Shown piece by piece: positions 1-8,164 of a stretch of DNA of 64,000 nucleotides (the stretch's first letter is position 1; each line of letters starts with the position of its first letter). The DNA is taken from NCBI RefSeq assembly GCF_001612765.1, contig NZ_BDBB01000043.1, positions 16,209-80,208 of the forward strand, given 5' to 3'. The notes below the pieces were generated by a model. The model made no database searches. It was not told the DNA's origin and worked only from the letters and a program-made list of their open reading frames with translations. Source of the DNA: Nocardia arthritidis NBRC 100137 (lineage in GTDB: Bacteria; Actinomycetota; Actinomycetes; Mycobacteriales; Mycobacteriaceae). Position numbers and translations under genes: made by a program.

Positions 1-2
1 TG

Positions 3-95
3 GACAAGATCCCCGAGGCACGACGACCGGAACTGCGCGCATTACACGACCCCATTGACTACATCCGGCCCCAGCGGCTGACGTTCACGCTGTGA
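3..95 (+). CDS. C-terminal fragment of an unidentified protein (5' end outside window)
   Basis: An open frame enters from the left edge and ends at TGA 93-95, giving about 30 residues ending IRPQRLTFTL. Third codon positions are mostly G or C, as in neighbouring genes, so this is probably the tail of a real gene. The fragment is too short to assign a family. It is convergent with the crotonase-fold gene that ends at 288. Confidence 0.4.
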   Translation, partial: DKIPEARRPELRALHDPIDYIRPQRLTFTL

Positions 96-287
96 CGGCG
101 CCCGGCGGCGCCGATACCGCAATCGCCACTCCCGCAGAGGCGCCGTCGCGGTCAGGTTTCGGCCCGCGACGGCGCGGGCGCCGCTGCCCTGTCCGCGCCG
201 ATCGAACACCGCGTCGTTCCGGGTGCCGCATCCGGAAAAGTGTTGCCGCACCGTGTACTTCGGGTCGAGCAGCGGCGACGGGACCTT

Positions 288-938
288 CTAGGCGGTCAAT
301 GCCGCGACGGCAGTGGCGTACATGGTGTTCTTGATCGCGCCGAGGGTGCCGGGATCTTTGCCGCCCAGCGGAGCGAGCAGGGCCGCGGCGGTGTCGGTGA
401 CCGCTCCTTCGGCGGCGGTGGCGTCGACGATGTCGAAGGCCGCGGCGTCGATGCCACCGAAGCGGCGGCCGGTGGTCATCGAGGCGACGGCGCTCTTCGG
501 GGTGAGTTTGGCCTGGATGAGCGCGGCCATGCCCGGGGTGAAGCGGATGTGGATGTCGACTTCGGGAAAACAGAAGTAGCCGCGGTCGGCGCGCATGACC
601 CGGTAGTCGTGGGCGATGGCCAGCATGGCACCCGCACCGAACGCGTGGCCGGGCAACGCGGCGGCGGTGGGCATGGGAAAGGTCAGTACGCGGGCCAGCA
701 GCGCCTGCACCTGCTCGACGTACCACTCGGCGCGCTCGGCGTGAGCGCCGAGCCAGTCCAGATCCAGTCCGTTGGAGTAGAACTTGCCGCTCGCGGTGGT
801 GACCAGGCCCTGGGCGCCGTCGGCCACAGCGGTGTCGAGGTGGGCGCCGACCTGGTCCAGGAAATCCGGGGAGAAACGGTTTTCGTCGCCGCCCAGATCC
901 AGAACGGCAATCTTGTCGTGGTAGTCGAGTGTGGGCAT
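288..938 (-). CDS. Enoyl-CoA hydratase/isomerase (crotonase-fold) family protein
   Basis: This 216-residue protein is shorter than a typical 255-270 residue enoyl-CoA hydratase. It has the crotonase core: an N-terminal beta strand, then SGKFYSNGLDLDWL where the oxyanion-hole strand is expected, and GHAFGAGAMLAIAHDYRVM for the second oxyanion region. The family acts on acyl-CoA thioesters; the exact reaction here is unknown. The ATG at 938 is chosen because GGAAGG lies just upstream; the frame stays open further upstream but without crotonase similarity. A TetR-type regulator lies 34 bases upstream on the same strand, so the two are probably co-transcribed and controlled by the palindrome at 1585-1608. 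Confidence 0.85.
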   Translation of the reverse strand: MPTLDYHDKIAVLDLGGDENRFSPDFLDQVGAHLDTAVADGAQGLVTTASGKFYSNGLDLDWLGAHAERAEWYVEQVQALLARVLTFPMPTAAALPGHAFGAGAMLAIAHDYRVMRADRGYFCFPEVDIHIRFTPGMAALIQAKLTPKSAVASMTTGRRFGGIDAAAFDIVDATAAEGAVTDTAAALLAPLGGKDPGTLGAIKNTMYATAVAALTA

Positions 939-972
939 GGTGTTCCTTCCATTCGAGGATCGGTGGCGGGGG

Positions 973-1575
973 TCACAGCGGCGGCGGGCCGACGGCGAGC
1001 ACGGCGCGCACGGCGCCGCGCAGGTACTCCCGCGCGCGCGGATCCGCCAGCCGGTCACGGCGCAACAGCACGGCGGTGGGCAGATCGACCAGGCACAACG
1101 TCATGACGTCGACGGCGTGGCGATCGCCGCGCTGCCACAGCCGGCGCGACAGCCGCACCAGCAGCTCGACCAGTACCGCGTCGGTGGCCGCGAGGTCGGC
1201 GGCGACGCTGTCGGGCACCTCGCCCAGCAGTTCCTCGCGCCGCACGGCCAGCAGCAACCGCGAGGAGTCCGGGTGGCGCTCGGCGAAGACGGCGGGCGCC
1301 TCGGCGGCCGCGACCACGGCCTCCACGTCGTCGCGCCGGTCGAGCGCCGCGGTGACCAGGGCGGTCTGCAGGTCGAGGAAGCGGCGCGCGGCGCGCAACC
1401 AGGTGCGGCCGAGCAACTCCGCGCGGGATCCGAAGGTGTGGTAGATCGCGCCGTTGGAGATGCCGGTGGCGGCGGCGACCGCGCGTGTGGTGACCGCGGC
1501 GGGGCCGGAGCGAACGGCCAGTGATTCCGCGGCGTCGAGCACGGTATCGGGGTCGTGCGTCCGGGGGCGGGGCAT
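973..1575 (-). CDS. TetR/AcrR family transcriptional regulator
   Basis: This is a 200-residue protein with an N-terminal TetR helix-turn-helix at about residues 10-55 (motif TTRAVAAATGISNGAIYHTFGS), followed by a variable ligand-binding region. ATG 1575 is chosen because the family domain begins directly after it and a perfect palindrome sits immediately upstream. The next gene in the same direction is a crotonase-fold enzyme 34 bases away. The simplest reading is an autoregulated repressor-enzyme operon that responds to an acyl-CoA or related lipid ligand. The ligand is an inference. Confidence 0.88.
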   Translation of the reverse strand: MPRPRTHDPDTVLDAAESLAVRSGPAAVTTRAVAAATGISNGAIYHTFGSRAELLGRTWLRAARRFLDLQTALVTAALDRRDDVEAVVAAAEAPAVFAERHPDSSRLLLAVRREELLGEVPDSVAADLAATDAVLVELLVRLSRRLWQRGDRHAVDVMTLCLVDLPTAVLLRRDRLADPRAREYLRGAVRAVLAVGPPPL

Positions 1576-1584
1576 GCCGACACA

Positions 1585-1608
1585 ATAACAGAGCAGATGC
1601 TCTGTTAT
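1585..1608. promoter_or_regulatory. Perfect palindrome, probable TetR operator
   Basis: ATAACAGAGCA and its exact reverse complement TGCTCTGTTAT are separated by two bases. The site is 9 bases upstream of the start of the minus-strand TetR gene and is AT-richer than its surroundings, so it probably overlaps that gene's promoter. Size and symmetry fit a TetR dimer site; autoregulation is inferred. Confidence 0.8.
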
Positions 1609-1743
1609 CGAGCGCGCGCCGTCCGCGGACGCATCATGTTCGGGCGCTAGGTATTTCAGCAGGTAACAGGTACCGAAGAGTCTTCTCGGGATACGCAACG
1701 GTACTTCCCGGGCTCGGTCCGGCCGACGCTACGATGCGGTACT

Positions 1744-1768
1744 GTTCGGTCCCTCCCCCTGACCGAAC
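1744..1768. promoter_or_regulatory. Inverted repeat before the second TetR gene
   Basis: GTTCGGTC (1744-1751) and GACCGAAC (1761-1768) are perfect 8-base arms around a 9-base spacer, 18 bases before the ATG at 1787. Position and symmetry suggest an operator for the TetR regulator that follows. Its sequence is unrelated to the 1585-1608 site, so the two regulators probably recognise different DNA. Confidence 0.6.
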
Positions 1769-1786
1769 GAAGAGAACGGCGCACTT

Positions 1787-2335
1787 ATGTCACGAGTGGT
1801 CACCAAGGAGCAGTACTTCGACACCGGGTTGGAAGTGCTCGCCGAACTCGGCTTCAAGGGTCTCAACATCGGTGTGCTGTGCAGGCAACTCGGCGTCACC
1901 AGCGGGTCGTTCTACCACCACTTCGGCAGCTGGCAGGGATTCGTCGACGCCCTGCTCGAGCACTGGGAGAACCGCCAAGTGCGCATCCTGGGCACCATGC
2001 CGTTCAACAAGGGCAACCCCGACGACGACATCCGCGCGATGTCCGACCTCGCCGCCGGCCTGCACCATGCCGCCGAAGCCGCCATCCGCGCCTGGGCGGC
2101 CAACGACGAATCGGTCAACCTCGCCCTCAAACGCGTCGACGAATCCCGCAGGCGCACCGTTCACAAAGCGGTCAAAGGCATCGTCCGCGACGACGACACC
2201 GCCGCCGTGGTCACCTCACTGGGCATGGCGATGCTCGTCGGCTACCAGCAGATCGCCGCGGGCGGGGAGAATCTGTCGCTGGACCAACTACTGGCCGAAT
2301 ACGCGCGCCTGATCTACAGCCACGCCCAGCGCTGA
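1787..2335 (+). CDS. TetR/AcrR family transcriptional regulator
   Basis: This 182-residue protein has a TetR-type helix-turn-helix at about residues 10-52 (LGVTSGSFYHHFGSW) and a helical C-terminal half. The ATG at 1787 follows the inverted repeat 1744-1768; the ribosome-binding site is weak (AGAGAA). The gene is divergent from the TetR-crotonase unit and converges on the antiporter gene with only ten bases between them. Its target is unclear; it may regulate itself or the neighbouring antiporter. Confidence 0.87.
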   Translation: MSRVVTKEQYFDTGLEVLAELGFKGLNIGVLCRQLGVTSGSFYHHFGSWQGFVDALLEHWENRQVRILGTMPFNKGNPDDDIRAMSDLAAGLHHAAEAAIRAWAANDESVNLALKRVDESRRRTVHKAVKGIVRDDDTAAVVTSLGMAMLVGYQQIAAGGENLSLDQLLAEYARLIYSHAQR

Positions 2336-2345
2336 CCCCGCCCGG

Positions 2346-4202
2346 CTAGCCCAGCAGTTCATCGACATAACACCAACGCCACGCCTCGCCCGGCTCCACA
2401 CTGCGCATCACCGGATGACCACTGGCCCCGTGATGCTTGGTCGCGTGATTGCCCGGCGAGGAGTCGCAGCAGGCCACGTGCCCGCACGACAGGCACATCC
2501 GCAAATGCACCCACGCCAGCCCCTCCGCGACGCACTCGGCGCATTCGTCCGGCCCGGCGTGCGCACGCACCAGCGGCGCGTCCCGCAGATGCGCGCACAC
2601 CTCCTCACCCACCGGCGCGGCCAACGGTTCCGCGCGCTCCTCCTCGGCCTCATCGAAGCGATCGATGATCGACTCCTCCAGATCCAACTGCGCCAGCACA
2701 TGCTGCAGGATCTGGTAGTCGACCGTGCCCGAATCCCGCACCCGCAGCACCGATTCGCGTTCGGCACGCAACATCGCCAACCGCAGCCGTCGGTACTCCG
2801 CAGTGGGCGTCACCAGTTCCGATTCCGCCCGCCCCAGCCGCTCCCACGCCGCATTCGCCTTCCACGACACGCGATCACGCAACGTTTGCACCACCCCGGT
2901 CGGCGTATCCGCAGTGATCTGCTCTTCGAGCGCGGCCAAACCGGCCGTTGTCGCCTGCTGCAACACATTCGCCTTCTGCAACGCGTCCTCGGCGCGACTG
3001 GGCGCACGCAACCGCAGCCACCGCACCAGCCACGGCAGCGACGTCCCCTGCACCAGCAACGTCCCCGCCACCACCACCAGCGCCAGCAGCTTCAGCACGG
3101 CCAACAGCGGCGTGTCCTCCGACAGCAGCAACACCGCCGCCAGCGTCACCACACCGCGCATCCCCGCCCACGACACCACGACCAGTTGACCGGCCGGCAC
3201 CGCCGCACCGTTGCCGAGACTGTGCGACACCAGCGAGGAACCGAACACCCAGATCGGCCGCGCCAGCATCGTCACCGCCACCACCGCCAGCGCCGACAGC
3301 ACCAACGTGGCGTGATCGAGATCGCTGTGCCAAGCACCCTCCACGATCCCGCGCACCTGCAACCCGATCAACACGAACACCGCACTCTCCAGAATGAACT
3401 GGATCGTCCGCCAATTGATGCGCTCGGCGATCCGCGACGCGGCACTCTGCCAAGCCGGCGCGTTGTGCCCGAGGATCATGCCGCACACCACCACCGCGAT
3501 CACCCCGGAGGCATGGATGCTCTCGGCAGGCAGATACGCCGCGAACGGCGCCAGGAACGACAGCGTCGTGTCCATCACCGGATCGGTGATACGCCGCCGC
3601 AGCATCGCCAGCAGATACGCCACGACCACCCCCACCGCCGCGCCGCCACCGGCCGCCAGCAGGAAATCCGCCCCCGCCTCCCACACCGACACCGTGCCCG
3701 CCGTCGCCGCCAGCGCGGTCCGCAACGCCACCAGCGCGGTCGCGTCGTTGAACAACGACTCGTCCTCCAGAATCGTCACGATCCGCCGCGGCATCCCGAT
3801 CCGGCGCGCCACCGCCGTCGCCGCCACCGCGTCCGGCGGAGCCACCACCGCACCCAACGCGACCGCCACCGCGAACGGCACCGGCAACAGCCACCACACC
3901 ACCACCGCCACCGCGAACGTGGTGAACAACACCAACCCCACCGACAACAACGCGATCGTGCGCACATTCGCCCGGAAATCCACCAGCGACGTGCGGATCG
4001 CGGCGGTATACAGCAAAGGAGGCAGGAAACCGAGCAGAATGATCTCCGGCTCCAGGTGGATCTCCGGCACGAACGGCAGATACGACGCCGCCACACCGCC
4101 CACCGTCAGTACCAACGGTTCGGAGACCCCGAACCGGCGCGCCAGCGCCGCCAACGCGGCCGCCGACGCGACGAGAACAACCAAGCCGATCGCGACATGC
4201 AC
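2346..4202 (-). CDS. CPA1-type Na+/H+ antiporter with C-terminal UBP zinc finger
   Basis: The protein has 618 residues. The first ~400 form a polytopic membrane domain of about 11-12 hydrophobic helices with CPA1 antiporter features (EPEIILLGFLPPLLY; APPDAVAATAVARRIG; LFNDATALVALR). A cytoplasmic helical region follows, then a Cys/His-rich module at about 535-618 (CAHLRDAP, CAECV, CLSCGHVACC, GNHATKHH, HPVM) that matches the UBP-type zinc finger. CPA1 proteins exchange Na+ for H+ at the plasma membrane. UBP fingers in eukaryotes bind the free C-terminus of ubiquitin; their role on bacterial antiporters is not known to me. The start is GTG 4202 with a weak GAGAA site. Confidence 0.88.
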   Translation of the reverse strand: MHVAIGLVVLVASAAALAALARRFGVSEPLVLTVGGVAASYLPFVPEIHLEPEIILLGFLPPLLYTAAIRTSLVDFRANVRTIALLSVGLVLFTTFAVAVVVWWLLPVPFAVAVALGAVVAPPDAVAATAVARRIGMPRRIVTILEDESLFNDATALVALRTALAATAGTVSVWEAGADFLLAAGGGAAVGVVVAYLLAMLRRRITDPVMDTTLSFLAPFAAYLPAESIHASGVIAVVVCGMILGHNAPAWQSAASRIAERINWRTIQFILESAVFVLIGLQVRGIVEGAWHSDLDHATLVLSALAVVAVTMLARPIWVFGSSLVSHSLGNGAAVPAGQLVVVSWAGMRGVVTLAAVLLLSEDTPLLAVLKLLALVVVAGTLLVQGTSLPWLVRWLRLRAPSRAEDALQKANVLQQATTAGLAALEEQITADTPTGVVQTLRDRVSWKANAAWERLGRAESELVTPTAEYRRLRLAMLRAERESVLRVRDSGTVDYQILQHVLAQLDLEESIIDRFDEAEEERAEPLAAPVGEEVCAHLRDAPLVRAHAGPDECAECVAEGLAWVHLRMCLSCGHVACCDSSPGNHATKHHGASGHPVMRSVEPGEAWRWCYVDELLG

Positions 4203-4329
4203 GGTGGAATTCTCGCAGAGCGCACGATCGGCAAACCGCCCGCGCGGTAGATGACACGTGCGCGGTCGGCCGAACTACTGTGCCCGGGCGCACCCACGCG
4301 CCATGCTTGTCGACGACAAGGAGGTAGAC

Positions 4330-5232
4330 ATGGAGGAGTTCGCGTCCTGGCGGGCGAACGGACGACGCCACACTCATCGCGGCCACCAGATCTTCTGGCG
4401 CGACGGAGGCTCAGGCGCCGACGGGACGCTGGTATGCATACACGGATTTCCCACCGCGTCCTGGGACTGGCACCGCATCTGGCCCGGTCTGTGTGAACGT
4501 TTCGCCCGCGTCATCGCCCCCGACATGATCGGTTTCGGCTGGTCGGCCAAACCTCGCCACTACGACTACCGCATCACCGACCAAGCCGACCTGCACGAGA
4601 ACCTGCTGCGCGAACAAGGCATCAGCCGATTCCACATCCTCGCCCACGACTACGGCGACACCGTCGCCCAAGAACTCCTGGCACGCGACGCCGAACGCCG
4701 CGCGGCAGGCGACGAATCGCTGGCGATCGAATCGGTGCTCCTGCTCAACGGCGGCTTGTTCCCCGAGGCCCACCGCGCCCGTCCGGTGCAGCGACTGCTG
4801 GCAGGACCCCTCGGCCCGCTCGTCGGCGTCCTGGGTACCGAGCGCACCTTCCACCGCAGCCTGGCCACCGTCTTCGGGCCCGACACCAAACCCACCGACA
4901 TCGAACTGCACCAATTCTGGCTGCTGTGGTGCAGCAAACACGGAAAACGCAACGGCCACAAGCTCATCCGCTACATGGCCGAACGCCGCAAACAGCGGCG
5001 GCGCTGGGTGGGCGCACTGCAGCAGTCCCAGGTCCCGATCCGGCTCGTCGACGGCGTCACCGACCCCGTCTCCGGCGGCCACATGGCGCACCGCTACCGC
5101 GAACTCATCACCGACCCCGACGTGGTGGAACTGCCCCGAATCGGCCACTACCCACAACTGGAAGCACCGGAACAGACCCTCGCGGCCCTGCTGGAATTCC
5201 ACGCCGAGCGAGTACACAAGCCCACCGCCTGA
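4330..5232 (+). CDS. MEST-like alpha/beta hydrolase
   Basis: A 300-residue alpha/beta hydrolase with HGFPTASWDW (oxyanion region) and nucleophile elbow AHDYGDTVAQELL. The nucleophile position holds Asp, as in epoxide hydrolases and haloalkane dehalogenases, and the HDYGD stretch together with LLNGGLFPEAHR, RRRWVGAL and GHYPQLEAPEQ closely resembles the MEST/PEG1 branch. The substrate is unknown. ATG 4330 is chosen because AAGGAGGT lies at 4318-4325; the frame is open further upstream but without similarity. The gene is followed by a strong hairpin at 5249-5284, so it is probably transcribed alone. Confidence 0.88.
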   Translation: MEEFASWRANGRRHTHRGHQIFWRDGGSGADGTLVCIHGFPTASWDWHRIWPGLCERFARVIAPDMIGFGWSAKPRHYDYRITDQADLHENLLREQGISRFHILAHDYGDTVAQELLARDAERRAAGDESLAIESVLLLNGGLFPEAHRARPVQRLLAGPLGPLVGVLGTERTFHRSLATVFGPDTKPTDIELHQFWLLWCSKHGKRNGHKLIRYMAERRKQRRRWVGALQQSQVPIRLVDGVTDPVSGGHMAHRYRELITDPDVVELPRIGHYPQLEAPEQTLAALLEFHAERVHKPTA

Positions 5233-5248
5233 CTCCCTCCGGCGAACC

Positions 5249-5284
5249 GTGTTCCGGACCGGCTGCCAGGCCGGTCCGGAACAC
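5249..5284 (+). terminator. Hairpin terminator after the MEST-like hydrolase
   Basis: Perfect 15-base arms (GTGTTCCGGACCGGC and its complement) surround a TGCCAG loop. The hairpin starts 17 bases after the stop at 5232. No T-run follows, which is common for actinobacterial terminators. Confidence 0.7.
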
Positions 5285-5385
5285 TATCGTGTAGACGACC
5301 GTCGAGGGATGGGGCCGCCACAACCGAAACAGGTTCGCGTGCAAACACTCTCGCGTTCCCCACCCGAGCACCGAAGGAGCCGCCG

Positions 5386-6357
5386 ATGCCCGCCGCCGAC
5401 CTGCACCTGGACACCATCGAACTCGACCGCACCGGGCGAGTACTCACCGCACGCGTCGTCGCGCCCCCGCTCAACTTCGTCACCCCCGCCGTCGTCCGCG
5501 ACCTCGACACCCTCACCGCCGCGGTAGACACCGACGACACCATCGGCGCGGTAGTGCTCACCGGGGGACTACCCGGCCGCTTCCTCACCCACGCCGACCC
5601 CGCCGCCCTCGGCGGCATGATCGACCGGCCACATCCCTTCGTCCCCGCCCGCGCCGCGGCACCGTTCCTGCGCGCCGCCTCGGTCGCGCTGCGCGTACCC
5701 GGCGCAACCGGCCTGATCGAACGCCACGGCGGCGGCCTCGGCGCGGGCCTGGTCTGGGGCCACCGCTGGAAGCGCACCACCTTGCGGATGAACCGCTCCC
5801 GCGTCGCCTACCTCGCCGCCATCAACGGACCCGCACTAGGCGGCGGCCACGAAATCGCGCTGGCCTGCGACCTGCGCTACGCCGCCGACGCCGAGCACGT
5901 GCGCCTCGGCCAGATCGAGACACTGGCCAACCTCATCCCCGGCGGCGGCGCCACCCAACGCCTCACCCGCCTGCTCGGCGCCGCCAAAGCCATCGAGATC
6001 ACCCTCGAAGGCACACCCTTCACCGCCCGGGAAGCGCTGCGCCTCGGACTGATTCACCGTCTGCTCCCCGCCGAGGACCTGCTCGCCGAAAGCCACGCCA
6101 CCGCCGCACGGCTGGCCGCCCGCAACCCGATCGCCATCGCCGAACTCAAACGCGCCGTCTACTTCGGCTCCGACAAATCCCTCTCCCGCGGCCTGGACGC
6201 CGAACAAGCCGGATTCATCTCCGTCGGCACCACCGCCGCAGCCGCCCGCACCACCAAAGCCTTCTTCGAAGACCTCGACCGCCTCGCCGACACCCCCTTC
6301 CTCGCCGACCCGCAACCATGGTTGGACGGCACCCGCGTCGACCAGGTGAGCAAATGA
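5386..6357 (+). CDS. Enoyl-CoA hydratase/isomerase family protein
   Basis: This 323-residue crotonase-fold protein is longer than the usual ~260 because of an extra segment at about residues 75-130. It shows LTGGLPGRFLTHADPAAL as the first oxyanion strand, AAINGPALGGGHEIALACDLRYA as the second, and GGGATQRLTRLLG with LEGTPFTAREALRLGLIHRL, typical of enoyl-CoA hydratases. GAAGGAG lies at the right distance before ATG 5386. It is flanked by hairpins on both sides (5249-5284 and 6401-6422) and seems monocistronic. A role in acyl-CoA metabolism is family knowledge; the pathway is not evident from neighbours. Confidence 0.87.
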   Translation: MPAADLHLDTIELDRTGRVLTARVVAPPLNFVTPAVVRDLDTLTAAVDTDDTIGAVVLTGGLPGRFLTHADPAALGGMIDRPHPFVPARAAAPFLRAASVALRVPGATGLIERHGGGLGAGLVWGHRWKRTTLRMNRSRVAYLAAINGPALGGGHEIALACDLRYAADAEHVRLGQIETLANLIPGGGATQRLTRLLGAAKAIEITLEGTPFTAREALRLGLIHRLLPAEDLLAESHATAARLAARNPIAIAELKRAVYFGSDKSLSRGLDAEQAGFISVGTTAAAARTTKAFFEDLDRLADTPFLADPQPWLDGTRVDQVSK

Positions 6358-6400
6358 CCAGCCGCGCGGCCGCCACCCACACCCACGAGCCGCACCCGGA

Positions 6401-6422
6401 CCACCCCCGGCATAGGGGGTGG
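6401..6422. terminator. Hairpin between convergent genes
   Basis: CCACCCCC and GGGGGTGG form perfect 8-base arms around a GGCATA loop. The hairpin lies between the crotonase-fold gene ending at 6357 and the minus-strand dehydrogenase ending at 6501, so it may stop transcription from both sides. Confidence 0.5.
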
Positions 6423-6500
6423 CTGACCACGACGCGGTGAACCCAGACGGCAGGTTCCCAGGCCCGCTCCCGCCGTATCGCAACGGCGACCGCCACCTCC

Positions 6501-7646
6501 TTACCGTTCGGCGGCGACGGCGTGCATTGGCTCGCGGTGCAGGACCAGCTTGGTGGTGCGGGCCCGGTAGGCCTCGGGCGCGTCCTCCCAGTCCGCGGTA
6601 AGGGTCGTGACCAGTTCGGCGGGGAAGTGGTGCCGGGCAACGAACTCCAGCAGTTCCGGCAGGATCGGCCGGACATTCGAGACGCCGATCTCCAGGGTGG
6701 CGTCATTGGCGTACATATGCATCAAGGGGACCTTCGTGCCGACGGGCAGGTAATAGCCCACCGGACGGCAGAACCCGCCCGGCGCCAGCGAGCGCAGCGC
6801 GGCATCGACACCGGCGGCCGATGACGTGCCTTCCACAGCGATGTCGTAGTCGCGGCGGGGGATATCAGCGAGCCGGAGTCGGCCCTTCGACGCTGTGCAA
6901 TGCACTCTGGCACCGAGCTTTTCGGCGATCTCGAGCCGCTCGGTCCGGTGATCGACGTAGTCGACTACCTGCGCACCGTGCCGGACCGCCAGCCCGGCCG
7001 CGTACAGTCCGATACTCTGCGCCGCGCCGCCCAGAACGAGGACCTTGCCGTCCGGTCGCACCCGCAGGGCGGGCACCACGCAGCGCCAGGCGTCAGAGAG
7101 GTTGTCGCTGGCCGCGGCGACCCTCAGGGGGTCGACACCGGCGGGGATCGGCACGAGCATGTGATCGGCGAAGGGGATGCGCAGCAGGTCCGCGACCATG
7201 CCACCCCAGGGGCCGCTGGCCGGGCCGAACCCGAACGCGGCCAGGGTCGAGGTGCGTGTGGTGGAGCATTTCGCGGTGAGGCCCAGGCGGCACTCGTGAC
7301 AGTCTCCGCACGAGACCGCCCAGGGGACCACGACCACGTCACCGCGGCGCAGGGTGGTGATGTCCGCACCCACCTCGATCACCTCGGCGACGCATTCGTG
7401 GCCGATACCGAACGGACCCCGGAACGGAACCGGCCCGCAGATGCTGCCCACGACCGGATCGATCAACCCCGCCCGCATACCGAGCTGCATCGCGCGAGAC
7501 ACACGCCGATGGATCGGCAGGGTGTCACCATCGCATCGACCCGCCACGAAGGGACGCACGATCGCATCGCGCGCATCGGTCAGCACGGGTGTGGGGCGGT
7601 CCCGCCATTGCAGGTGCCCCGTGCGAACGAGTTGCAGCTCACGCAT
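6501..7646 (-). CDS. Zinc-dependent alcohol dehydrogenase (MDR family)
   Basis: This 381-residue medium-chain dehydrogenase/reductase keeps the zinc sites: a catalytic Cys in GRCDGD, GIGHECVAEV, and the structural four-cysteine lobe CGDCHECRLGLTAKC. The nucleotide-binding segment is VLVLGGAAQSIGLYAAGLA, a variant of the usual GxGxxG. The family oxidises alcohols or reduces aldehydes with NAD(P)(H). ATG 7646 overlaps the end of the upstream tautomerase gene by 8 bases, which points to translational coupling. The pair reads away from a TetR gene across two palindromes and is probably its regulatory target. Confidence 0.88.
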   Translation of the reverse strand: MRELQLVRTGHLQWRDRPTPVLTDARDAIVRPFVAGRCDGDTLPIHRRVSRAMQLGMRAGLIDPVVGSICGPVPFRGPFGIGHECVAEVIEVGADITTLRRGDVVVVPWAVSCGDCHECRLGLTAKCSTTRTSTLAAFGFGPASGPWGGMVADLLRIPFADHMLVPIPAGVDPLRVAAASDNLSDAWRCVVPALRVRPDGKVLVLGGAAQSIGLYAAGLAVRHGAQVVDYVDHRTERLEIAEKLGARVHCTASKGRLRLADIPRRDYDIAVEGTSSAAGVDAALRSLAPGGFCRPVGYYLPVGTKVPLMHMYANDATLEIGVSNVRPILPELLEFVARHHFPAELVTTLTADWEDAPEAYRARTTKLVLHREPMHAVAAER

Positions 7647-8070
7647 TCTCGCGCTGCCCCTGCGCCAGTGCGGCCAGCTCCTGGAATTTCACGATATTCG
7701 CGGCAGCGCCCCACGTGCCCTCCGGCTGTTCGCGGATCAGCACCCACACCCGCAGCGCGTCACCCGCGGTGAGCCCGGCGGCCGCGAGTATCTGCTCGGT
7801 GACCTCCTCGACGAGCCCGGCCTTGCGCCGTTGCGAAAGCCCGCCCTCGGGAACGGTCACATCCACACGGAACCGCGGCAGGTCGTCCTCCAATGCGGCG
7901 AAGCACCCGTCGGCCACCTCCTCGACTCGGCACCACGCTTGCGCACGGAAGAACGCGGTATCGGGCGCGCCTTCCCATTTCAGCAGGGTTTTCGGCAGCG
8001 ACTTCATCAGCTCGCCGCGCGCCTGGGCGGTCAGGACTCCGGTGGGCAGGGTCAAGTGGATCATCGGCAT
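7639..8070 (-). CDS. Tautomerase-superfamily protein
   Basis: A 143-residue protein starting MPMIHLTLP. Processing would expose Pro1, the catalytic residue of 4-oxalocrotonate tautomerase, MIF and cis-CaaD families. The length is about twice that of 4-oxalocrotonate tautomerase and similar to the cis-CaaD/MSAD type with two beta-alpha-beta units; the second unit starts near FRVDVTVPEGGLSQRRKAGL. The ATG at 8070 has GGGAG upstream. It is the first gene of a two-gene unit with the overlapping alcohol dehydrogenase, divergent from a TetR regulator. A degradative role on an unsaturated acid or aldehyde is inferred. Confidence 0.75.
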   Translation of the reverse strand: MPMIHLTLPTGVLTAQARGELMKSLPKTLLKWEGAPDTAFFRAQAWCRVEEVADGCFAALEDDLPRFRVDVTVPEGGLSQRRKAGLVEEVTEQILAAAGLTAGDALRVWVLIREQPEGTWGAAANIVKFQELAALAQGQRENA

Positions 8071-8100
8071 CGGCGTACTCCCTCGTGTCGGTCCGCTGTC

Positions 8101-8116
8101 TATAACGGTCGTTATA
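8101..8116. promoter_or_regulatory. Perfect palindrome, operator candidate for the tautomerase unit
   Basis: TATAACG and CGTTATA are separated by GT. The site lies 31 bases upstream of the tautomerase start, and its TATAAC could also serve as the -10 element on that strand. It is one of two palindromes between the divergent genes. Confidence 0.7.
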
Positions 8117-8133
8117 ATCTGGGGACGCTACTA

Positions 8134-8149
8134 TATGACAGCTGTCATA
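8134..8149. promoter_or_regulatory. Perfect 16-base palindrome, operator candidate for the TetR gene
   Basis: TATGACAGCTGTCATA is fully self-complementary and lies 16 bases before the TetR start at 8165. An ATG inside it could in principle start the same frame at 8135, but the strong AAGGAGGT at 8153-8160 favours 8165. The site probably binds the adjacent TetR protein. Confidence 0.72.
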
Positions 8150-8164
8150 GACAAGGAGGTAGGG

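Noticed and set aside
2415..4250. 611-codon plus-strand frame opposite the antiporter
   Set aside because: Shadow of the antiporter gene; Arg/His/Gln-rich with no recognisable domain.
8135..8164. Earlier start (ATG 8135) for the TetR gene
   Set aside because: That ATG lies inside the operator palindrome, while AAGGAGGT is ideally placed for ATG 8165.
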